NCBI GenBank assembly: GCA_934699705.1
Contig: CAKUXD010000034.1
Location: 1-17,863 of the forward strand
Source: an uncultured Candidatus Melainabacteria bacterium
Lineage (GTDB): Bacteria; Cyanobacteriota; Vampirovibrionia; Gastranaerophilales; Gastranaerophilaceae
Direction of reading: 5' to 3'
Length of the DNA stretch: 17,863 nt
Under the pieces are notes generated by a model, which had not been told where the DNA came from, did not search any database, and saw only the letters and a program-made list of their open reading frames with translations. Position numbers and translations under genes: made by a program. Positions within the stretch are counted from its first letter, which is position 1; each line of letters begins with the position of its first letter. Shown here in pieces: positions 7,827-16,387 of this stretch.

Positions 7827-8476
7827 CAGAAAAAAGCAATATTCTTATAATAGAAGACCATGAATTAACTCGTTTTGGACTAAAAACGGCTTTTGAAGAT
7901 GCGGAATTTTTGAACCAACTTTTTGAAGCAGATTCTGCCGAAAAAGGTATAGACATTCTTCAAAACGAAAAAATTGATTTAATAATAATGGATTTAGGCT
8001 TGCCTAATATGAACGGAATTGAAGCGACAAAGAAAATTCGCTCAATGGACAAAGATATAAAAATTGTAATTTTAACCTCTCATAACGATGAAAAAGAGGT
8101 TTTAAACAGTATTAAAGCTGGCGCAAATGCCTATTGTTCAAAAGAAATTAATCCTCAAAGGCTTGTTTCTGTTGTACAATCAGTTTTAGATGGTGCGGCA
8201 TGGTTTGACCCAAGCATTTCACATATTGTGTTAAAAGCCGCAACAACCACCCAATCGTATGAGGATACACCTAAAAAAACTGATTATAATTTAACAACAA
8301 GAGAAATTCAAATCCTAAAACTTATTACAGAAGGATATAGCAACACAGATATTGCAAATGAACTTGTAATCAGCATTAACACAACAAAAGCACATGTCGC
8401 AAGCATATTGCAAAAATTAGAAGTTGATGATAGACTACAAGCAGCGCTAAAAGCAATTAAAAATAAAATAGTTTAA
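7823..8476 (+). CDS. NarL/FixJ-type response regulator (REC + LuxR HTH)
   Basis: A two-component transcription regulator of 217 aa. The receiver domain (about 6-125) has the full active set: acidic pair Glu11-Asp12, phospho-acceptor Asp57 (IIMDLGLP), Thr85 and Lys107. A LuxR-type DNA-binding domain follows (LTTREIQILKLITEGYSN, then IANELVISINTTKAHVASIL). I place the start at the ATG at 7823, which overlaps the TGA of the previous gene (ATGA) and begins right before the receiver strand NILIIEDHE. An in-frame TTG at 7793 would add ten unrelated residues read from the previous gene. No histidine kinase lies in the window, so the phosphodonor is unknown. The next gene encodes a second regulator of the same layout. 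Confidence 0.92.
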   Translation: MTEKSNILIIEDHELTRFGLKTAFEDAEFLNQLFEADSAEKGIDILQNEKIDLIIMDLGLPNMNGIEATKKIRSMDKDIKIVILTSHNDEKEVLNSIKAGANAYCSKEINPQRLVSVVQSVLDGAAWFDPSISHIVLKAATTTQSYEDTPKKTDYNLTTREIQILKLITEGYSNTDIANELVISINTTKAHVASILQKLEVDDRLQAALKAIKNKIV

Positions 8477-8490
8477 AGCGAGAATACAAA

Positions 8491-9120
8491 ATGGCAGAAT
8501 TAGCAAAGATATTGATAGTTGATGATAATCCTAAATACTTGGAAGACGCACTTCCAATGTACGGTTATGAAGTCGCAGTTGCAACAGACGGAATTCAGGC
8601 TTTAAAAATTTTATCAAAAGCCTCAGACTCAATAAATTTAGTGCTTTTAGATGTTATGATGCCAAATATGAATGGTTGGGATACCTTAAAATCAATCAGA
8701 ACAAACGAAAAGACTAAAACATTACCAGTTATAATGCTTACAGCCGTTAGTGAAGAACAAAAAGTTGTTTCTGGTTTAAAAATTGGTGCTGACGATTATA
8801 TCGTAAAACCTTTTATTTTACCAAACCTTTTAGCTAGAATTGAAGCCGTTTTAAGACGTTCAAACTGGAATAAAAAAGAAATCAAAAATGTTGATATTTC
8901 TTTCAGTTCAAACGAACCTGTTGAAACACTTACTCAACGAGAAAAAGAAGTTCTGGCAATGGTCGCAAAAGGCGCAAGCAATCACGATATCGCCGAAAAA
9001 TTATTTTTAAAAGAAGTTACTGTGAAAACTCACATGAACAGTATTTTCAAAAAATTAAAGGTTTCAAACCGAACTCAAGCAGTTTTGCTTGGAATGCAAA
9101 TGAATTTAATTAAAGAATAA
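8491..9120 (+). CDS. Second response regulator (REC + LuxR HTH)
   Basis: A 209-aa DNA-binding response regulator. The receiver domain (about 6-122) has Asp11-Asp12, phospho-acceptor Asp54 (VLLDVMMP), Thr84 and Lys106 followed by PF. The C-terminal LuxR-type helix-turn-helix runs from LTQREKEVLAMVAKGASNH to VTVKTHMNSIFKKLKVSNR. The receiver (DDYIVKPF, LLARIEAVLRR) looks more like the OmpR/PatA class than the NarL class, unlike its upstream neighbour, so the two genes are probably not a recent duplication. It begins 14 nt after the first regulator with only a weak ribosome binding site (GCGAGAA), suggesting linked translation. No kinase is adjacent. Target genes and signal are unknown. Confidence 0.92.
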   Translation: MAELAKILIVDDNPKYLEDALPMYGYEVAVATDGIQALKILSKASDSINLVLLDVMMPNMNGWDTLKSIRTNEKTKTLPVIMLTAVSEEQKVVSGLKIGADDYIVKPFILPNLLARIEAVLRRSNWNKKEIKNVDISFSSNEPVETLTQREKEVLAMVAKGASNHDIAEKLFLKEVTVKTHMNSIFKKLKVSNRTQAVLLGMQMNLIKE

Positions 9121-9126
9121 TAACAT

Positions 9127-9134
9127 AAAAAGGA
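9127..9134 (+). promoter_or_regulatory. Ribosome binding site of the pentapeptide-repeat gene
   Basis: AAAAGGAG, the strongest Shine-Dalgarno core in this operon, lies 12 nt before the ATG at 9147. It suggests that this protein is translated independently and perhaps more strongly than its neighbours. Confidence 0.55.
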
Positions 9135-9146
9135 GACAGTACATTA

Positions 9147-9677
9147 ATGAGCGAATACACTAAAGACGAACTTATCTCACTAATTCAGGAAAATCCTGAA
9201 GAATTTAATGCTTGGAAACAAGATAGAGAAGATATCGATTTAAGCGAAGTTGATTTTTCTAATATTGTCTTAACAGGCGTTGATTTTACAGATGTTGACT
9301 TAAACTCAAGCTCTTTTGCAGATTCACATTTAACAGAAGTGAAATTCCAAAATTGTGATTTAACATCAGTAGATTTCACTCGTTCAAATATTGTGGAATG
9401 TGATTTTTCAGACGCAATTTTACCAGGGGCAGATTTTTCTTATGCGGCAGTAAATTACTGCAACTTCAATGAATCAGATATGGCTGGGTGCATTTTTGAA
9501 GAAAGCGACCTGTCAAATTCAGATTTCTCAACATCAGTAAACATGAGCGCTTGCAGATTTGATGATGAAACAGTATGGCCTGATAACGACATGCTACCAG
9601 AAGATTTCGATTCAACTTATAGCGATGACTTATCATCACTAAAAGATGATGATGACTCTATTCCATCAGATTATTAA
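9147..9677 (+). CDS. Acidic pentapeptide-repeat protein
   Basis: A 176-aa protein that should fold into a right-handed four-sided beta-helix. After a short helical cap (DELISLIQENPEEFNAWKQD) comes an unbroken run of 22 pentapeptides, residues 30-139, with the A(D/N)LXX-type pattern (VDFSN, VDFTD, CDFSD, ADFSY, CNFNE, SDLSN). That is about five and a half coils. The end cap TVWPDN is typical of such proteins. The C-terminal tail is very acidic (KDDDD). By my count there are 44 acidic and 7 basic residues. Some family members (MfpA, Qnr) mimic DNA and bind gyrase, but most have unknown functions, so I assign none. There is no signal peptide. The ORF ends 1 nt before the rsmE start, placing it inside the signalling/RNA operon. 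Confidence 0.85.
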   Translation: MSEYTKDELISLIQENPEEFNAWKQDREDIDLSEVDFSNIVLTGVDFTDVDLNSSSFADSHLTEVKFQNCDLTSVDFTRSNIVECDFSDAILPGADFSYAAVNYCNFNESDMAGCIFEESDLSNSDFSTSVNMSACRFDDETVWPDNDMLPEDFDSTYSDDLSSLKDDDDSIPSDY

Positions 9678-9678
9678 T

Positions 9679-10428
9679 ATGCCACATTTTTTTATTAATA
9701 CAAAAAACATAACCAAAGACCTTGTAACCATTGACGATAAAGAAAATTATCAACATATTGCAAGGTCTTTGCGCGCAAAAATTGGTGAAAAACTTAGAGT
9801 TATTGACGAAAATAGAATTGAATACGAATGTGATATAACAGAAATTACAAAATCCACTATTATAGCGAAAATTGAAAAAAAATACCCTTCAAAAAATGAT
9901 TTAAAATTCAATTTATTTTTAGCTCAATCACCTGTAAAAAGCGACGCTCAAGGATTAATAATAGAAAAAGCGACTGAGCTAGGTATTCGCGGAATTTATC
10001 CAATTTACACAGACTTTTGCACTCTTAGTAAAAATATTATTGAAAATAAAATCCCAAAATGGCAAAAAACAATGATAGAGGCGTCAAAACAATGCGAAAG
10101 AGCGAGTATTCCAGAATGTTTTGAGCTTACGACTTTAGAAAAATTATTAAACACAAAAAAATTTGATAGAATTTTAGCTTTTTGTGAACGCGATGAAAGA
10201 TTTAGCCTAAAAACTTATTTAACAGAAACGCCCATAAAACAAGGCGAAAACGTACTTGTAATAATTGGTCCAGAGGGTGGTTTTTCTGCCCGTGAGTTTA
10301 AATTTTTCTCAGAACATGATATTATAATGTTGACGCTGGGAAGTTTAATCCTAAAGGCTGAAACAGCGACTATTGTTGCACTTGGAAATATTGTTTATGA
10401 GTTCTCAAATAATACAAAAAATAGCTAA
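9679..10428 (+). CDS. rsmE: 16S rRNA (uracil(1498)-N(3))-methyltransferase RsmE
   Basis: Methylates U1498 of 16S rRNA in the assembled small subunit, using S-adenosylmethionine. The 249 aa fit the family. The N-terminal PUA-like domain has HIARSLRAKIGEKLRVIDE. The SPOUT domain shows IEKATELGIRGIYP, KTMIEASKQCERASIP, GPEGGFSAREF (197-207) and the knot loop LGSLILKAETATI (220-232). The knot motif is usually LGxRILRxETA; here the first arginine is leucine (223) and the second lysine (226). I use the ATG at 9679, which begins the family's short N-terminus (MPHFF) one base after the preceding stop; an upstream in-frame start at 9646 would read through the end of the pentapeptide gene. The 3' end overlaps cca by 32 bp. 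Confidence 0.92.
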   Translation: MPHFFINTKNITKDLVTIDDKENYQHIARSLRAKIGEKLRVIDENRIEYECDITEITKSTIIAKIEKKYPSKNDLKFNLFLAQSPVKSDAQGLIIEKATELGIRGIYPIYTDFCTLSKNIIENKIPKWQKTMIEASKQCERASIPECFELTTLEKLLNTKKFDRILAFCERDERFSLKTYLTETPIKQGENVLVIIGPEGGFSAREFKFFSEHDIIMLTLGSLILKAETATIVALGNIVYEFSNNTKNS

Positions 10429-11803
10429 TGACGAAATAATCAACCAGATAAAAACCTTTGCAGGAAGCACTCGTGTATTGCTTGTTGGTGGCGTTATTCG
10501 GGACTTTTGTCTTGGAAAACAAAATTTTGACAAGGATATTATTGTAATTGATAAAGAGGCCAAAATTTTTGCTCAAGAATTAGCTAAAACGCTCAATGCG
10601 ACGTACATTCCACTTGATGAAGAAAATAAAATTTACAGACTTGTACTCAAAGATAAAATTAACTGCATAGACATAACAAACCCCATAGAAAACAGTATTG
10701 AAAAGGATTTGAGCCGTCGGGATTTAAAAATGAATGCTATCGCGTTTGATTTAAGCGACAACAAATTTATTGATTTATTTAACGGATTTAAAGACCTTGA
10801 AAACGAAGAAATAAATATTATTTCAGAAGAAAATTTAATTGACGACCCGCTTAGACTTTTGAGAATTTTCCGATTTGAAGCAACAACTGGGTTCAAAATT
10901 AACGAAAATTTAAAAAATATAGTTAAAAAGCACAAAAATTTAATAAATTTACCTGCAAAAGAACGTATAAATTACGAATTAATGAAACTTTTTGACGGGA
11001 ATTATACAGTTCAGGCGATAAAAGATTTAGATGAATGCGAATTACTTTGCGAAATTTTACCAATTTTTGCAGATGTAAAAAAAGTTCCACCAAACACGCA
11101 TCATCACTTGCCTTTAATAGAACACTCGATAGAAACAATTCGTCAAATCGAAAATTTTTATAAAATTGCAAACAAAGAAGTTAAAAATCATCTTGATAGC
11201 GTTGATTTTGGTGCGTTTAGACGGCTTGCATATTTGAAACTTGCAGGATTTATGCACGACATAGGTAAATTTTCTTGCTGGACAATAGAAGAAACTGGCA
11301 GACACAGGTTTATAAAGCACGAATACATAGGCGCAGAGCTTAGTATGCCAATTTTACGTAAACTAAAGTTTTCAAAAAAACAAATTGAATACATAAGTGA
11401 TATGATTAAATATCATATTTATCCGTCGCATATTATAGCAACAGAAGGGCTTTCAGACAAAGTTAAAATGCGATACATAAGAAAAATGAATAATAACGTG
11501 ATTGATAACATTTTTCTTGCGATGTCTGACAGGCTTTCTGCTAGAGGTGAAGCCGTTACTGAGGAAATGATTAAAAACAATATAACAGGTTTACAAGCTC
11601 TTTTAAGTTATTATTTAAACGTGAAAGACAGTTTAAAACCGCTTCCAAAGCTACTTTCTGGCGAAGAAATTATGAAACTTACCAGACTTACCCCCTCTAA
11701 AGCACTTGGTGAACTTATAGAAAAGCTCAAAGAAGCACAATTTAACGGAGATATAACAACAAAAGAACAAGCCGTTGAATTTGTGAAAAATTATATTTTA
11801 TAG
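10397..11803 (+). CDS. cca: CCA tRNA nucleotidyltransferase / poly(A) polymerase family with HD domain
   Basis: A class II nucleotidyltransferase that adds or repairs the 3'-CCA end of tRNAs with CTP and ATP, with no nucleic-acid template. The head domain has LLVGGVIRDFCLG and the catalytic carboxylates Asp45 and Asp47 (FDKD). The neck has RRDLKMNAIAFDL (near 107) and DDPLRLLRIFRFEA. A C-terminal HD domain follows (HHHLPLIEHS; His287-Asp288 in FMHDIGKF; then KYHIYPS), which in relatives gives phosphatase or phosphodiesterase activity. Length is 468 aa. The ATG at 10397 has GGAA about 10 nt upstream and lies inside the end of rsmE (32-bp overlap). Some lineages split CCA- and A-adding enzymes, so CC-only, A-only or poly(A) activity cannot be excluded by eye. 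No clear terminator is seen in the 37-bp gap to the convergent Snf2 gene. Confidence 0.88.
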   Translation: MSSQIIQKIANDEIINQIKTFAGSTRVLLVGGVIRDFCLGKQNFDKDIIVIDKEAKIFAQELAKTLNATYIPLDEENKIYRLVLKDKINCIDITNPIENSIEKDLSRRDLKMNAIAFDLSDNKFIDLFNGFKDLENEEINIISEENLIDDPLRLLRIFRFEATTGFKINENLKNIVKKHKNLINLPAKERINYELMKLFDGNYTVQAIKDLDECELLCEILPIFADVKKVPPNTHHHLPLIEHSIETIRQIENFYKIANKEVKNHLDSVDFGAFRRLAYLKLAGFMHDIGKFSCWTIEETGRHRFIKHEYIGAELSMPILRKLKFSKKQIEYISDMIKYHIYPSHIIATEGLSDKVKMRYIRKMNNNVIDNIFLAMSDRLSARGEAVTEEMIKNNITGLQALLSYYLNVKDSLKPLPKLLSGEEIMKLTRLTPSKALGELIEKLKEAQFNGDITTKEQAVEFVKNYIL

Positions 11804-11840
11804 AAAATTAGTAAATGTTATACCGCAACAATTCACGCCA

Positions 11841-14813
11841 TTATGCAGAAAGCGTAAAGATTTGGTAAATTTCTTCGTCTGTAAGCTCTGTAATAATCTT
11901 TTCACCTTCGTAAACTGCCATATCTGCAAGTTCTTTCTTAGATTTAAGCATTTCGTCAATTTTTTCTTCGAACGTTCCAAGAGTGATAAGCCTGTGAACC
12001 ATAACATTTTTATCTTGTCCAATACGGTATGTACGGTCGGTCGCTTGGTCTTCAACTGCTGGATTCCACCACAAGTCATAGTGAATTACATTTGTTGCAG
12101 AAGTCAAGTTCAAACCTGTACCACCAGCTTTTAAGGATAATATCATAACCTTAGTATCAGAATCAGATTGGAATTTGTTAATCATTTCCTCACGTTGATT
12201 TACGTTCAACGACCCATGGAAGAACAACGGCGTTGTACCACATTCCTCTTCAATAACATGAACTAAAATTTCGCCCATCTCCTTATACTGAGTGAAAATT
12301 AAGGTCTTTTCATTATTATCTAAAATATTTTGTACTAACTGAATACATTGTTCTAATTTACCAGATGACTCTTTATTCATATCGCCAGATTTTAAGAATT
12401 GATATGGGTGGTTACAAATTTGTTTCAACGCAGTAATAAGTTTGAAAATATTACCACGTCTGTTAATTCCAGTAAATCCACTGATTTTTTCCATCATTTC
12501 ATTAAGAGTTTTTTCATAAAGAACTGCTTGATTTTTCGACAAGTAACAGTAATCGTTAAGTACCATTTTTTCAGGTAAGTCTGAAATAACATTTTTATCC
12601 GTTTTCAAACGTCTTAAAACGAACGGAGAAACTGACATTTTTAACTTTGTAGCACGCGAGGTTTCTTTAAATCGTTCAATAGGAATAGCATAACTTTTTT
12701 GGAATTCCCTCAAAGAGCCTAAATACCCACCATTTATAAAATCAAAAATACTCCATAATTCTGTTAATCTGTTTTCAACAGGAGTACCTGTCATTGCAAT
12801 TTTAATGTCTGATTTCAAGATTTTAACTGCCAAAGTCTGCGCAGTATCTGGATTTTTAATATTTTGAGCTTCATCTACAATAATCATGCCCCATTGATGT
12901 TTTTTCAATTCCTCAACATCAATTCTCATAATGGCATACGTTGTAAGAATAACATCAAATTTTGTATCTAATTGTCTATCCATTCCATGGTAAGTTGTTG
13001 CCTTCAAAGCTGGCGCAAAAAGTTGAAGTTCCTTCATCCAATTACCCATTAAAGTTGTTGGACAAACAACAAGCACAGGCTTTTTCAATTTATCTTCTTC
13101 TTTCAATTTTAAAATCAAACTGATTACCTGAATTGTTTTACCAAGTCCCATGTCATCAGCCATACAACAACCAAAACCTTTTGAAACATTTGTCCATAAC
13201 CATTTTAAACCAGTTTGCTGATATGGTCTTAACTCGCCCTTCAAACCTTCTGGCGGAGTTACCTCTATTGGTTTTGTAAAATCCTTCAAAATATTTGCAA
13301 ATGCTTCATCATAATCAAAATCGTATTGATCTAACTGACCAGACATAGATGCGTGAATTAACTGCATTCTAGTCATTTTACTATGATCTGCCTTAGCAAT
13401 TTGTTCAAAGATTTTTTTACTTTCGTCCTGATCGATTAAAATATATTTATTTTTATATTTTACCAAACCTTTTGAATCCTTAACCAATTCCTGAAATTCT
13501 TCAAGCGATAATTTATCATTACCCAAAGCAATTTCATAAGAAAACTCTAAAATATCATCTAAAGAAATTGCGCTTGTAGAAGTTGTGTTAAAAATATCCA
13601 ACAAATCACCCGAACGAGAAGCCTTAACCCTTGCATTGATTGAAGCTCTTGGAACAACAACATTTACAAGTTCTTCTGGAAGCACAACTTCAATTTGAGC
13701 TTTTTGTAAATAATATGCCGTTTGCGTAATTATTTTATATACTTCACCTAAATCAAGCGTCAAGGAAAGTTTTTCTTCATCTTCAAATAAAGTTTCTAAT
13801 TCAGGCATATAACGGTTTGCATAGTTTAACTGTTTTTCTACAATCTTTGCAATATCTGAGGAATTTACACCGAAAACTTCTTCTTTTGTGTATAAATCAT
13901 CAATTAACGCGTCTTCGCCAGTTTTTCTATTCTTAATATGAACTTTTAATTCAAAATGGTCATCGTTGATTTTATTAACCTTAAAAAACGGAATAACATC
14001 ATATTTACCCAAATATAATTCGTCAAACCACTGAGCAAAGTTTTCCGCGTAATCGTTGCCCTTCATCAAAGATTTTTGTTCTAAATCCTTAATCAAATAA
14101 GTACCAGATTTAATATCTTTAAATTTATAAGATTTAATGCCCAAAAATTTGTAAATTACGTAATTTAAGTAATTATAAATAAAATCAGATACAAAATTGT
14201 CAGGCTTTTCACCCTGAATAAATAAATCTTCTGGCAAATTTTCCTCAAATTGATTGATAATTCGCGCCAATTGTTTATTTGCGATAATCGGTTCATAAAC
14301 AATTCTAAACATTTGTCCACGCGTTTTAACCGTCGGAATAAAATACAGTTTTTCAATTAACTTCATTACAAATTGGGTTAATTTATTCAAATAAATAAAG
14401 GTGTAAGATAAATCCTCAAAATCAACTATTTCGCCAAATCCACCAAAATAATCTAACACTAAATCAAGTGGCAAAGCATATCCGACTTTTGTCCCTAAAA
14501 CACTTGAAGAACAACGGAATAATGAACCTTTTGATTTTAAATAGTATTGAAAATTATTTGTCGGAGTTACAAAAAATGATTGTTTACCATTATTATTAAC
14601 CAAGTAAAAATCTGTATTTCTAACTGGCGAATTAGGGCTTAAAAACACACCTGCAAATTCATCTTCAACAGTTTGATAAATTAAACTCAAAGTATAACGA
14701 AAATCCTTATTTTTAAAACCGTTTGGGTTTTCGCTTAAATTAAAAAATAATTCATCAACATTATTTTTTTTAAAAGATAAATCTATATCTAAACCTTTTG
14801 TTTTTTCCGCCAT
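11841..14813 (-). CDS. Snf2/HepA-type superfamily 2 helicase with DUF3670-like domain
   Basis: A 990-aa DNA-translocating ATPase of the bacterial Snf2 group (HepA/YwqA-like), presumably remodelling protein-DNA or transcription complexes. About 390-490 resembles the SNF2-associated DUF3670 domain (LLDIF, FSYEIALGNDKLSLEEFQEL). The motor follows: LRPYQQTGLKWL, Walker A in DDMGLGKT (near 552-559), Walker B VDEAQNIKN (near 643-650), motif III MTGTPVENRLTELW, then in the second lobe TLIFTQYKEM (near 837), LSLKAGGTGLNL and DQATDRTYRIGQ (near 923). All key motifs are intact. The first about 390 residues match nothing I recognise. The start ATG has AAGGA nine bases upstream, and that site overlaps the gpmI stop (gap 12 nt), so it is probably expressed from the gpmI promoter. 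It is convergent with cca. Confidence 0.92.
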   Translation of the reverse strand: MAEKTKGLDIDLSFKKNNVDELFFNLSENPNGFKNKDFRYTLSLIYQTVEDEFAGVFLSPNSPVRNTDFYLVNNNGKQSFFVTPTNNFQYYLKSKGSLFRCSSSVLGTKVGYALPLDLVLDYFGGFGEIVDFEDLSYTFIYLNKLTQFVMKLIEKLYFIPTVKTRGQMFRIVYEPIIANKQLARIINQFEENLPEDLFIQGEKPDNFVSDFIYNYLNYVIYKFLGIKSYKFKDIKSGTYLIKDLEQKSLMKGNDYAENFAQWFDELYLGKYDVIPFFKVNKINDDHFELKVHIKNRKTGEDALIDDLYTKEEVFGVNSSDIAKIVEKQLNYANRYMPELETLFEDEEKLSLTLDLGEVYKIITQTAYYLQKAQIEVVLPEELVNVVVPRASINARVKASRSGDLLDIFNTTSTSAISLDDILEFSYEIALGNDKLSLEEFQELVKDSKGLVKYKNKYILIDQDESKKIFEQIAKADHSKMTRMQLIHASMSGQLDQYDFDYDEAFANILKDFTKPIEVTPPEGLKGELRPYQQTGLKWLWTNVSKGFGCCMADDMGLGKTIQVISLILKLKEEDKLKKPVLVVCPTTLMGNWMKELQLFAPALKATTYHGMDRQLDTKFDVILTTYAIMRIDVEELKKHQWGMIIVDEAQNIKNPDTAQTLAVKILKSDIKIAMTGTPVENRLTELWSIFDFINGGYLGSLREFQKSYAIPIERFKETSRATKLKMSVSPFVLRRLKTDKNVISDLPEKMVLNDYCYLSKNQAVLYEKTLNEMMEKISGFTGINRRGNIFKLITALKQICNHPYQFLKSGDMNKESSGKLEQCIQLVQNILDNNEKTLIFTQYKEMGEILVHVIEEECGTTPLFFHGSLNVNQREEMINKFQSDSDTKVMILSLKAGGTGLNLTSATNVIHYDLWWNPAVEDQATDRTYRIGQDKNVMVHRLITLGTFEEKIDEMLKSKKELADMAVYEGEKIITELTDEEIYQIFTLSA

Positions 14814-14825
14814 TTTTTAAAATCC

Positions 14826-16352
14826 TTACTTGATTAAAGAGTCGCAATCCATTTCTGCTGGCTTATCTATGCCCATCAATTGTAATACCGTAGGAGCAAC
14901 ATTACACAAAGCCCCGTCAGATTTCAATTCAATATTTTTATCCGCATTGATTATAATTAATGGAACTTCATTTGTTGTGTGTGCAGTATGAGGTTTTCCA
15001 GTTTTTTCATCAACCATCATCTCAGCATTACCATGATCCGCTGTTAATACCATGATTACACCATTTTCTTTACATTTTTCAGCAATTTTTCCAACACATT
15101 CATCAACAGTTTTACAAGCCTTCGTTGCAGCTTCAATAACACCTGTATGACCTACCATATCTGGATTTGCAAAGTTTACTAAAATAAATCCGTATTTTTC
15201 ATCGTCAATAGCTTTTAATACATTTTCACAAACTTCTGGTGCACTCATCTCTGGTTGCATATCATAAGTTGCAACTTTTGGAGAAGGCACTAAAACACGA
15301 GTTTCATGCGCATTTGGTTCTTCAATACCACCATTAAAGAAGAAGGTTACATGTGCATATTTTTCTGTTTCTGCAGTTCTAAATTGGTTTACACCATTTG
15401 CTTCCAAAACATCGCCCAAAATATTTGTCATTTTTGTTTTTTCAAAAGCTACTGGGAAAGTAAAAGTTTCATCATATTGAGTGAAAGTTACATAGAAAAT
15501 ATTTTTTCTGACTACTTTTCTGTTAAATCCGTCAAAATCAGTAAAATTAATTGCTTTAGAGATTTCTCTTGCTCTGTCAGGTCTGTAATTAAAGAAAATA
15601 ATTGCATCATTATCATGAATTCTTGAATCTTCACCACCACAAACGATAGGTTCAACAAATTCATCTGTTATTTTATTGTCATAAGATGCTTTTACACCAG
15701 CAATAGCGTTTTCAGCCTTGTTGCCTTCACCTAAAAGCAAGCAGTTGTAACCCTTTTCAACACGTTCCCAACGGTTATCTCTATCCATAATCCAATATCT
15801 ACCAATTACAGACGCAGTTTGTGGAAGATTATGTTTCTTCAACTCGTCTTCTACAATTTGCAAGAATGTGCAGGCACTTGCAGGAGGAGTATCACGACCA
15901 TCTAAAAATGCGTGAACGTAAACTTTTTTCAAACCATTTTCACTCGCTAATTTAATTAATGCCAATAAATGATCTAAAGAAGAATGTACACCACCTGTTG
16001 AAACCAAGCCATATAAGTGTAAAGCTGAATTATTCTTTTTAACATGTTCAATTGCCTGTAAAAATTTTTCGTTCTTGAAAAAGCTACCGTCTTTTATGCT
16101 TCTATTAATTTTTGACAAATCCTGATAAACAACTCTGCCTGCACCTAAATTCAAGTGTCCAACCTCGCTGTTACCCATTTGACCTTCTGGTAATCCAACA
16201 AATTCACCATCAGCATGAATTTGCGTATATTTTTCTGTTTCTTTTAATTTATAAAAATTAACAGGATTAGCTAATTTTACGGCATTTGTTGAATCATTTC
16301 CATGAGCTAAACCCCAACCGTCCATAATACATAATAATACTCTGTTTTTCAT
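14826..16352 (-). CDS. gpmI: 2,3-bisphosphoglycerate-independent phosphoglycerate mutase
   Basis: Interconverts 3- and 2-phosphoglycerate in glycolysis and gluconeogenesis, with Mn2+ and a phosphoserine intermediate. The 508 aa match the family. Visible features: first metal aspartate in CIMDGWG (Asp11), catalytic Ser62 in GQMGNSEVGHLNLG, substrate loops HAFLDGRDTPP and GRYWIMDRDNRW, NYRPDRARE, and the late metal ligands NPDMVGHTG, LTADHGNAEMM and HTAHTTNEVP. I chose the ATG at 16352, preceded by GAGGGGA at ideal spacing; an in-frame ATG at 16376 adds MHTLRGFN but lies only about 5 nt from the predicted transcript start, with the ribosome binding site downstream of it. The gene is followed at 12 nt by the Snf2 helicase. 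Confidence 0.96.
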   Translation of the reverse strand: MKNRVLLCIMDGWGLAHGNDSTNAVKLANPVNFYKLKETEKYTQIHADGEFVGLPEGQMGNSEVGHLNLGAGRVVYQDLSKINRSIKDGSFFKNEKFLQAIEHVKKNNSALHLYGLVSTGGVHSSLDHLLALIKLASENGLKKVYVHAFLDGRDTPPASACTFLQIVEDELKKHNLPQTASVIGRYWIMDRDNRWERVEKGYNCLLLGEGNKAENAIAGVKASYDNKITDEFVEPIVCGGEDSRIHDNDAIIFFNYRPDRAREISKAINFTDFDGFNRKVVRKNIFYVTFTQYDETFTFPVAFEKTKMTNILGDVLEANGVNQFRTAETEKYAHVTFFFNGGIEEPNAHETRVLVPSPKVATYDMQPEMSAPEVCENVLKAIDDEKYGFILVNFANPDMVGHTGVIEAATKACKTVDECVGKIAEKCKENGVIMVLTADHGNAEMMVDEKTGKPHTAHTTNEVPLIIINADKNIELKSDGALCNVAPTVLQLMGIDKPAEMDCDSLIK

Positions 16353-16358
16353 ATTAAA

Positions 16359-16365
16359 TCCCCTC
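16359..16365 (-). promoter_or_regulatory. Ribosome binding site deciding the gpmI start
   Basis: The minus strand carries GAGGGGA six bases before ATG 16352. Because it lies downstream of the alternative ATG at 16376, it excludes that longer start. Confidence 0.75.
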
Positions 16366-16387
16366 AAAGTGTGCATTTATCTAGTAA

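Noticed and set aside
9646..9678. Earlier in-frame start for rsmE
   Set aside because: It would overlap the pentapeptide gene and add a tail (MMMTLFHQIIN) before the family's normal N-terminus.
10373..10396. Upstream TTG start for cca
   Set aside because: It adds eight residues inside rsmE without a ribosome binding site; the ATG at 10397 has GGAA at proper distance.
11804..11840. Terminator between convergent cca and Snf2 genes
   Set aside because: No stem with a T run is visible in the 37 bp; transcripts may overlap at their ends.
16353..16376. Longer gpmI start (MHTLRGFN)
   Set aside because: The strong ribosome binding site lies inside this extension and the predicted transcript begins only about 5 nt before it.
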